DNA of 64,000 nt. Origin: Ciona intestinalis (lineage: Eukaryota; Chordata; Ascidiacea; Phlebobranchia; Cionidae). Each line of letters opens with the position of its first letter. Positions within the stretch are counted from its first letter, which is position 1. Where the stretch lies: contig NC_020179.2 of assembly GCF_000224145.3 (NCBI RefSeq), positions 1 through 64,000 on the forward strand, written 5' to 3'. Positions 47,273 through 57,700 of the stretch are shown in pieces. The notes under the pieces are model-generated. The model saw only the letters and a list, made by a program, of their open reading frames with translations, did not search any database and was not told where the DNA came from. The position numbers and the translations under genes were made by a program.

Positions 47273-48236
47273 CTGGGAGCCCAACTAAATATTGGGCTTC
47301 TGGAAGCCAACTAACTCTGGGGCTTCATAATACTTAACACTGGAAGCCAACTAACTTTGGGGCTTTCTAATACTAACACTGGAAGCCAACTAACTTTGGG
47401 GCTTCATAATACTTCACACTGGAAGCCCAACTAACTTTTGGGGCTTCATAATACTTTCACACTGGAAGCCAACTAACTTTGGGGCTTTATAATACTTAAC
47501 ACTGGAAGCCAACTAACTTTGGGGCTTTCTAATACTTAACACTGGGAGCCCAACTAACTTTGGGGCTTCATAATACTTAACACTGGGAGCCCAACTAACT
47601 TTGGGGCTTCATAATACTTAACACTGGGAGCCCAACTAACTTTGGGGCTTCATAATACTTAACACTGGGAGCCCAACTAACTTTGGGGCTTCATAATACT
47701 TAACACTGGAAGCCCAACTAACTTTGGGGCTTCATAATACCTAACACTGGGAGCCCAACTAACTTTGGGGCTTCATAATACTTAACACTGGGAGCCCAAC
47801 TAACTTTGGGGCTTCATAATACTTAACACTGGGAGCCCAACTAACTTTGGGGCTTCATAATACTTAACACTGGGAGCCAACACTGAAGCCAACTAACTTT
47901 GGGGCTTTATAATACTTAACACTGGGAGCCCAACTAACTTTGGGGCTTCATAATACTTAACACTGGAAGCCCAACTAACTTTGGGGCTTTATAATACCTA
48001 ACACTGGGAGCCCAACTAACTTTGGGGCTTCATAATACTTAATCCTGGAAGCCCAACTAACTTTGGGGCTTTATAATACCTAACACTGGAAGCCCAACTA
48101 ACTTCGGGGCTTCATAATACTTAACACTGGAAGCCAACTAACTTTGGGGCTTCATAATACTTAACACTGGGAGCCCAACTAAATATTGGGGCTTCATAAT
48201 ACTTAACTCTGGAAGCCCAACTAACTATTGGGGCTC
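47273..48236. repeat. 41 bp minisatellite
   Basis: About 24 units of GGGAGCCCAACTAACTTTGG followed by GGCTTCATAATACTTAACACT. The outer units are more diverged (GAAGCCAACTAACTCTGG, ACTAAATATTGGGG) than the middle ones, as expected of an array that grows from its centre. Confidence 0.95.
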
Positions 48237-48968
48237 TAGCATGTCCAACCATGGTGACTCAGAATATACAGTTCTACACTTCACTTTACACCAAAACAAT
48301 CACATACAAACATATAAACAAATGTGATGCGAATGGTTAGGTGCTACAGCTCACCCCTTCTATATTTTTATATCTTAATTCATTGGATCAGCCAATGCCA
48401 GGTCAGAAGTGTGTGCCGTGTCCAATTTCTTGTGTCCTGTGTCCAATTTCTCACAGTACGCCTCTTAACGCGGTAAGCCACGTATAACGATGGTGTGTTG
48501 GGAGGTGTAAGTTCAGTTTATGAGACGGTCAGTCCAGGTTGCAGTTCTTGATTGTGTGTTGTGCGTGTTTCGCGGTCTCGTTACGCGCTTCGAAAACCGT
48601 TGGGTGGCGTCGATCGCTGCCTAGCGTGCCTTGATCTTTTAAAACAAGATCAAGGCCCAGGTATAACTAGGGCTACTGGCGAGAGGTCCTGGTAAAAAAA
48701 ACCTCAACGACCACAAGCGAAGCAGCCTCCTGGGCGTGGTTGGAATCTTCGTGTAAAATAATTAAACTAATATTAAATGAATCTTTTGGTAATGACTTTA
48801 TTGTACCAATGTTTATTCTGTTGTAAACCTCAATATCATTTGTTGATGACCTGGTGTTATGGCAGATAAAATGTTAGTGCATTAAACGTTTTTATCAGGA
48901 AGATCATTTATTAAATGGAACAACAGAATTTATTATATATCGCTGCTCGTTTTCAAGCTATATTGTAA
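48237..48968. other. Intergenic, unassigned
   Basis: No coding frame. The part around 48530-48740 is GC-richer and holds a strong hairpin (listed separately). Confidence 0.4.
48628..48656. other. Perfect 11 bp hairpin
   Basis: GCCTTGATCTT, a seven-base loop, AAGATCAAGGC. It lies in a GC-richer segment next to TAACTAGGG, which also occurs at 45890. It may be the end of the same unknown element or a structured RNA. Confidence 0.5.
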
Positions 48969-49055
48969 TATAGTAGGGTGATGGGGGAAGATGGGACACC
49001 CTTTAGCACATAACATCAAAATATGCTGATCGTGTTTCAAACAATTAACAAGGAT
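48967..49055. mobile_element. MITE, left half
   Basis: TATAGTAGGGTGATGGGGGA through GTTTCAAACAATTAACAAGG; the right half is missing. Confidence 0.65.
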
Positions 49056-49589
49056 ACTCCTAACATAAATAAACCTTCCCAACACGTTGTATATCGCAGT
49101 ATCCATGCCTGGTCAAAACACTAATATGACTAAAATTAATTATAAATTCACATATATAGTAATTGCATTTTCATTTCAAAATAAAAGAGCAGGGGTTGCA
49201 AGCAATTAAACCAATAAAGAATATAAACTGCATGAAAAAAACACTCGCTGTCCCAAAACTTAAAACAATCACTTATAGAACCAATGGTTAGCCAACGCTA
49301 ACATGCACCAAACAAGTAGCAATTCTTGCAAGTAATTTAACATCACATCCCTCATTCAAGCATTAAGATATCTGGGTATATTTTCAACCTCTGGATCTTA
49401 CTGGATTAAAAGGCACTTATCGAAGACGACTTTGAGATCCTCGCTCGACTTTGAGATCCTGGCTGTCAATCTGTGAAAATAAAAATCATTCTTTATAAAA
49501 AAACATATAAAAAAAATCTTATAAAAAAAATCTATTTGTTTGTTAATTTTCTTGTTAATTTTCATGTGTATGTAAATTTTATCTTTAGT

Positions 49590-49998
49590 ATAGTACTGTG
49601 GGGTGAGATGGGACACCTTTAGCAAATCCTATTTAAGTATCTTCTAAAAAAATACTGGGGGTCTTGAAAGTGTGTTTAAACAATTAACAACGGTCTATGG
49701 GAGTAGTGAATGAATGAAAGAATGAAACTTACTTTATCCTCGCGTGGCCGGAAAACGACAGTCGTTATAACACGGGTGTGCACCTCGCGCCAGCTTACGA
49801 GTTACCAAGTATGTTACTTTGAGATCACTGGGAGCCCAACTAACTTTGGGGCTTTATAATACTTAAATACCCCACATACGCCCACAATGGTAGCAGCGAC
49901 GAGCCTTGAACCCATTACCTCTGGGTTAGAGGCAGGCGCGCTAACCACTACGCCACGGCGCCGAACAGAAAAGGTGTCCCATCTTTCCCTACCCTCAC
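49590..49998. mobile_element. MITE interrupted by a SINE
   Basis: The left part (GTACTGTGGGGTGAGATGGG to GGTCTATGGGAGTAG, about 49590-49707) and right end (AAAAGGTGTCCCATCTTTCC, about 49969-49998) flank a reverse SINE. Confidence 0.75.
49708..49968 (-). mobile_element. SINE inside a MITE, carrying one 41 bp unit
   Basis: The tail (GACAGTCGTTATAACACGGG) and head (GTAGCAGCGACGAGCCTTGA, GGCGCGCTAACCACTACGCC) are joined by CTGGGAGCCCAACTAACTTT and on to about 49865, which is one unit of the minisatellite at 47273-48236. Confidence 0.8.
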
Positions 49999-50089
49999 TT
50001 CAGATAAAATTAAAAAGTAATACTGTACATCGAAGAAGACGTAAGAAACCTGCAACAAATAGAGTCCTGTTACGAGGTGAGAGTTAAGT

Positions 50090-50284
50090 GTACATGACTT
50101 TAACTTTACCCTAACATGGGTGTTCTGTTTCTTACACCTCGTGCCAGATAGCTTACGAGTTACTAAGCATGTTACCCTACTACAAGGGCACATACGCCCA
50201 CATTAGTAGCGGGGAAGGGCCTTGAACGCATTACCTCCAGATCCTAGGCGTGCGCGCTAACCAACTGTGCTACGGCGCCGGACT
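50090..50284 (-). mobile_element. SINE copy
   Basis: ACATGGGTGTTCTGTTTCTT at the tail side and CGCTAACCAACTGTGCTACG at the head side. Confidence 0.75.
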
Positions 50285-51771
50285 ATAAATAGAATTATAA
50301 TATTAAAACAGTAAGTAGAATGCAAGTTGCAACAAAGCGATAAAACGCGCTATTGATAAAAGGCGTGCAAAAGAGCCAGTTAATATATCGTAGCTAAGTG
50401 TGGATCGAAATATAAGTTAAAAGCGTATAGCTGTTTCACTAAACAAATAAAGCCTACCATGACTAATACAGCTTATAAATGAATGTTTCATTTTAACGTA
50501 ATACAGTAGGCTGGGGGGAGATGGGACACTTTTTCATTCATTTTTTTGTCGGATTTGATAGGTAACAATGGGCATTCAAAGATTTATCAAACGGTATCCG
50601 CATTACTTCCATAGACCGTTGTTATTTGTTTGAAAAAAGATCGGGGTATTTAAATATCAATAATTATTTTAAGTGTCCCATCTTCTCCCATCCCACTATA
50701 TTTAATCTCTTGGACTCCTAACTGCAATTTGTTGAAAATTAAGATCAATTTGTCCGGCGATCAGCGTAAATGGAACAAGACAAAGGGTCGTCAGGTCTAC
50801 TTTTCGACCAATTGTTAGTCACATTTTTAATTAAAATTAAGCCAAAAAATGAACTGTTGTTACCCTGCCATGGGAGGATAAATAATTTGAATTTATTGTT
50901 TTTTTTTTAATTTACAACTTATTTATAATAATATATAGTAATAACAAAGCAATATATTTAAATTATTGTCATGTTTAATACAGGAACGTGTTGGTGCATT
51001 GGTATATTAACTATATATACACTGCATGTTACAATCGATATTACGTTTAATAAGCTTTTACGTTTTAGTTATGTCACCGCTTTCCACAAAATTGAAAGTT
51101 GATTCGCAAATTCATTTTCGTTTTGTCTCCGATTTAAAATATCGATCAAATGGAAAATAGATCAATTCACATCAGCGAACATTTAGGTTGAATTGCGCCA
51201 ATACCGCGTGTTTGCACCTGGTTGACCAGATTTCAGGTTACACAATTTAGTAGAAACGGATTGCGGCGTAAAAGGAGAGCCCTTAGGCAATGACAGTCAC
51301 AAGTGTTATAATGTTTCAGTTGTGAAGAAGTCCAGACCCTAAACAAAATGTATTCGTTTCAAGCTAGATCTGGTGAATCAAAACGAATAGATATAAGTAT
51401 GAGGTTTCAGGTGACGTTATTGTAGTTTTGAATGTTTTATTTTAGACAGCAAGCGGTTTATATTGTATGGCATCAACTAGAGCATGTTTTTAAACGTAGA
51501 CGTGTTTTAAAAACTGTCGTTTTGACGCTATATCATGTCTTTCTGTTTTAAGGATTTTTTTCTGTTTTTTTTTTTAATTTTCGCAATAGTGTTAGCACAT
51601 AAGCCCAAATTTCCTGATCGTGTTTTAAACAATTAACAACGCTATTTTAAAGTCGCGATACGGTTATATAAATCTGTAAATATTCTTTGTTTACTACTAA
51701 ATGAAACCACTCTACTATATTATCATAATAGACTTACTGAGTTAGTTTATCTTAATCAAGTCTGTTTAAAA
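50285..51771. other. Upstream region of OTOP A
   Basis: AT-rich. It holds a MITE (50503-50704) and a half MITE (about 51590-51730). It should include the OTOP A promoter, but no core element stands out. Confidence 0.35.
50503..50704. mobile_element. MITE
   Basis: Left end TACAGTAGGCTGGGGGGAGA, right end CTTCTCCCATCCCACTATA. Confidence 0.75.
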
Positions 51772-54700
51772 ATGTCAAGTGATTCACCCGGGATAAGACT
51801 GCCTTCTGCGCCTGCCGAGCGCATTGCTGATAACCATGTTGTTTACAGGAGAGGAAACACACGCGTACATGTGCAGTAAGTTGATTATCGTTCAGCGGCT
51901 CATCTGGTATAAAAAATGTAGTGTATTTACGTTATGCCATTACGTAGTAGAAGTTAAAAACGGTCTATGGGAGTCGTGAGGATACGGTCATATAATTCTT
52001 TGAATGTTCTTTATTTACTACCAAATTGGGACGGGAAAATAAAGTCAAGAGATGTCCCATTTTACCCCACTCTACTAAACATATTTTCCACAGGACATAT
52101 GATGCACAGCAAGCGGAAGATATTATTAAAGCTAAAAGCAACGTCTTTCTTAAAAGTGGGGTGTCGTCGTTTTTCTCAGGAATCCTTGCGATGATAATTG
52201 TAGTCGTCACTCTTGTTATAAAGCTATCAGAAGCTATTACCACACGAGTAAGTGATATTAAAATGGTACATCCACGGTAATTTGTAAGCAGGCACGATGT
52301 GTATGAAACAGAACATTCGTGTTATAACTAAGGTCGCTATGTGAGGTTAAATAAGTTATATTCATTTATTTAAATTGCTGTAATAAAAAAAACCTACTTT
52401 CTAAAATTCTTAGATAACAACGAACGACGTTGATACTTATATGATCATGTTGTATGGGATTTGCATTCTGTGGACATTGTATTATAACGTCTTATCAAGC
52501 TTGTGTGGGGGCGTGTTTTCACGAATTGCTAAGACCAACCAATCTACGAATCGATGGCTAAAAGGTAGTGTGTGGTTGAGGTCAAATCAAAATCTCCTAA
52601 TTCAATTACCCTTACTTTGTTGTGGGTATGCTTTCAACTTAAACCCATTTTCCCCCTGTGGAAAAGCTAACGAAAAATCGATTGTAACGGACTCGACCGC
52701 CGATTAATCCATTAAATTTGTGGTTCTTGTTTTGGCAGCTGTTGGAAAGTGCGAACTTGTGTTATGACTTAGCTTAGGATTTAAAGCAGCAGAAATATTT
52801 AGACAACACATAGATTTTTTGTTGTTTTATCACAAAAAATACGGTTCGCGACTTAATATGCATTGAATGTAGTAAATTCCGAAAGCCATTTATTTATATA
52901 ATGTTAGACATTTATAGATATTTCTTACAACTTGTATTCACGTCTAGTGGGCGGATACGTAACACACGTGCAGTGAACTGATCAATTACCAGGCTTCTTA
53001 CAACATATATTTATCGGCAGGGGTTATCATAATATTCGGAACCGCTATTGTACTGAAGGATAGCATGGAGTTTTTATCTCACACAGTAGATGACAGCGAA
53101 GAATGCGAAGCCCATTATTTATCAGCGGTCATATCGGCGTTGCATCTCTTCTTTATTTTGAACCAGAGTGTGTTTATATTCAGATACACGAAACTATTCA
53201 TTCCAAACAACTTTTTGCTCCCCAGGTGAGGGTTAAAAATAGTTTTGTAATAAGGTAGGGTGGGGGAAGATGGGACACCTTTTCGTTTAGTTTTCTCTTT
53301 TCATTTGGCTGTAAACAAAGAACATTCAATGAATTATAAAACCGTATCTTCACGACTTCCACAGACCGTTGATAATTGTTTAAAACACGATCAGGCTATT
53401 TTGATATTAGGTGTTAAAGGTGTCCCATCTTCCCCCACAGTTTGATATCACATATAATTATTTATTCTACAGAACCGGTATAATGTTTATAATAGCTACC
53501 AACCTCTCAACGTGGATTGAATCTGTCGTGACAGAAACAGTCGTAGCGTTGAATCCATCTACTATACATGACGTTATTATTCGCGAAGTACATTTAAAAT
53601 GAAGCACTGAAATAATAATTATCAATATAAAGGAAACATCTTTAACACACAAACGCACGTCCCACTTTACCCGCACTGCTATATATATAACATACATAAT
53701 CTTTATTTCAATATTCGTCTGCCTTTTGACAATACCGAAAAACAGTTTATTTTTCAAAGTTGGTTTGTCAGTAAAAAACATTTTCGTATATATAGTACCG
53801 TGGGGGGGAAGATGGGACACCTTTAACACATGATATCCAAATGTCCTGATCGTTTATACGGTTTTGTAATTCTTTGAATGTACTTTGTTTAATACCAAAT
53901 GAAAATAGAAAATAAAACAAAAAGGTGTCCCATCTTCCTCCGCCCCACTATAGATAATTTATTTTTGTGCCTAATTTTAAATCCACTTATAACGATCATT
54001 AACGTCAAATAATGCGGTAAATTTTCGTAACATTAGATATGACGTAACAGGCTTAACTTGTCAACTTCGGTTTTGTGTTTTAAATTAAAAACATTTGTCA
54101 TCACAGAAAATGATTTTGGTTTTTAAACCAAAAGGCTTGAAATAAAAATAGTGTCATACAAATAGTAGGGATGGTTTATGTCTTTATTTTGTTTTATTTT
54201 ATTTTCCCATTTGGTAGAAAACAAAGAATATTTACAGAATTATAAAACCGTATTCTCACGACTCTAAAATAGCATTTGTCAAAACACGATCAGAAAATAT
54301 GGGATTTAGTTGCTAACGGTATCCCATCTTACCCCACAGTTTGATATCACATATAATTATTATTTCTACAGAACCGGTATAATGTTTATAATAGCTACCA
54401 ACCTCTCAACGTGGATTGAATCTGTCGTGACAGAAACAGTCGTAGCGTTGAATCCATCATCTGCCGGCCATCGTTCCAAAGGTGAGCTATTTAAAGGAAA
54501 TATTTACTGTGGGGTAAGATGAGACGGGAAGGTTGATTTGAACATTTAACACATTGTATCATATATAGTACTTGGAGGGTAAGATGGGATACCGTTAGCA
54601 CCTAAATACCATATTTACTGTTCGTGTTTTGAGCAATTATCAACCTTTTTTTGAGTCGTGGGACTATGGGCATATATTTTTGTAAATATTCTTTGTTTAC

Positions 54701-57700
54701 AACCAAATGAGGTGATAAAAGAGAATGAAACATGTATTACCTTACCCCAACCATATTTAGAAACCTCCACAACGTCTCACGTCCCAACTTATGTTGAATC
54801 CAATATAAGTGATTACGGATCTGGAGTTACTTATCCTCACACAACAGGTGGGAACAATGTATTTTAAACTTGCCGACTTGAACTGAAGATACACTAAATT
54901 AAGTAAAACAAAATGATTTATAAATGAATTAAACCTGTTTATCTTTGCATGGCGGGGTAACGACAGTCGTTATAACACGGGTGTTCTGTTTCATACATGT
55001 ATACACCTCGTGTCAGTTTACAAGTTACCAAGTATGTAACTTTGTGGGACATTAAGATTGATTTGGCCGGTAAATCTGTTTGGTGTATTTAGCACTGTAA
55101 TAAGTTCCGCGAATCTGACCCTGATCTGGTGCTCATATAGCAGGACGATTCTTGTGCAAAGAAATATCGTAAGGTTCTTGGTGGTGCTACGAAAACGTAA
55201 CGGACAAAAAACCAATGTTCAATCACTAGTTTAAAAGATATTTATTTGAGTGAAATCGTCAGTGCCCTGTTCAAGTAGTATGAACTAATTTTTTGTTCGT
55301 TTTTAGCCATGGTCGCAGTCGACTAACTTTTGTATAATAAAATATTTATATTTCTCCCATGGCATTGTCAGTCGACTATTTAAAAAAAATAAACTATTTT
55401 TTGTTTATTTTTTGTTTATGTTTAGCCATGGTCGCAGTCGACACTGATTCGTGTAGTTGTCATTCATCTTTATGCAACACCGTTCACGTTGCCGAGAAGT
55501 TTATGTTCCCATTCCTGGTTGAGTTCAGTCTTGTAGCGTCTTGTATGCTGTACGTTACATGGAGGAACATCGGGAGGCTTCCTCCACCATACGAAGGGGT
55601 TGTGAAACCGAGTTACCAACTATTCGGGTCATATTTCGGTGAGTACGATACCAAACTAATTGTCGTATGTGTCCTTGAGCAAGACACTTAACGGACATTG
55701 CTTCTTTTTCGTGGTAAAAATTACGAGAAAAATTATCAAAAAAATAAAAAACGAAAAAAAAATCGGGTGAGTGAATTCCAGCGAATGATTTAGGAACGCT
55801 ATGAAGTGACCTCGGTTTGCGACGATGAATCAAAACTAAAGTAAACACAACTTAAATTATTGATATTGTTTGTACATTTCTGGGAAATTTACTCGAGTTT
55901 CGTCTGAATATTTATTTTCAAAACTTTGTCAACAAACCGGGTATTTCCAAGTATCGCTGTCGATTTATATTAGGGTGGGGTAAGATGAGACATGTTTAAT
56001 TCTGCATCCTATTAGTTAGTAAACAGAGTATATTTACAGAGTTGTATAACCGTATCCCCACGCCTCTAAACGAGCGTTGTTAATTGTTGAAAATACGATA
56101 CAACAAGATAAAATTAAGGTGCTAACGCCATTCCGTATTACCCCATGCAGCGCTATATATGTTATACTATATTTCTACATATTATATGTACTATATGTAT
56201 TAAAATATACACTTTACATTTCCACTGAAACAGGTGTAAGCTTGGGTTCGATTGCATCGTTCGCAACAGTCATTGTCATAATCGTCCTCGCTACAAGAAC
56301 CTCACCTGTTGAACTGAAACATCGAAGTTATTATATATATATGGGAATATAATATCCCATATATATACTTGTTGAATATAATGTCCCATATATATACTTG
56401 TTGAATATAATGTCCCATATATATATACTTGTTGAATATAATATCCCATATATATATACTTGTTGAATATAATGTCCCATATATATACTTGTTGAATATA
56501 ATGTCCCATATATATATATACTTGTTGAATATAATGTCCCATATATATATACTTGTTGAATAGAATGTCCCATATATATACTTGTTGAATATAATGTCCC
56601 ATATATAACAGTATACACTGAGCAAAGAGATTAAAACCATTGGTTTGAGAGTGTTTTATAATTATCGCTATCTCACTTTTGACGTCATATGGGAAAGTTG
56701 GAAGACGTATTTATGTAACTATGACGTCATCATTGAAATTGTACAGCTCGTTGCTAAGTGATTTGGTGCGGACACTAAATAATAAGACGCGATTATACGG
56801 TTAATTGATTACATATTACAGGTTGCAGTCGAGATATGCATGATACTGGCTTGTTTGGTTGGCTTCTATATCTTTTATATCAATGAACGTCCAGTGGTGA
56901 TGGAGTCCTCAGCCCTCCTTGATGAAGTTCTTCTATTGATTTGTATCCTTGGTCCTCTGGTGTCCAACTGTTTCTCCTTGCTCGCTGTGATTGCTGGAAC
57001 CGATAATAAAACGGATGAGCGCTGGGTCATGACGTTGATTTATCCAATTTGCGACACATTCCAATGTCTATTACAGGTACAAGTTGTTGTGTTTAAAATA
57101 TTGTTAATTTCTAGACGACTGGTGACTCATGGCTGCGACCATTCTGGGCGTATGTGTCCTTGGTCAAGACACCTTTAACAATAATTGCTTCAACTCAACT
57201 CAGTAGTCACTAATGAGTTGTCCAAATTAACAAAAAATCTAAATAATTACAAACGTGGTAACTCGTAAGCGGGTACGAGGTGTATGAAACGGAACACCTG
57301 TGTTATAACGACTCGTTGCCCCGCCATACGAGGATAAACAAGTTACATTCATTTAGCTTTTTATTAATGAGATTACATTTGCCAAGGTGGTTTTGATTCT
57401 GTTTGGTCTTCAACGTGAACCTGAAACAACAGATCTTGCGAAGGAAACGGTGGAAGAGATTAAAAAAAGGTAATGACGTTGTATATATTACTGTTGGACA
57501 CGATGGGATACGTTGTATATATTACTGTTGGGTAAGATGGGACATATGTATAACTTTAACAAAATATTTTTTTATAAAAAACTAAAAAAAATATTTTTCT
57601 TTTTCTTTTTTTTTTATAAAACACTTTATTTATTTTTTTTATAGTTTTCAAGAAGCAAATCAATGCAGTGACGACGAAGACCTGGAACCCGGGGACGAAA

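Noticed and set aside
56291-56640. Reverse-strand frames rich in Tyr/Ile/Gln
   Set aside because: Artefact of the 29 bp tandem repeat.
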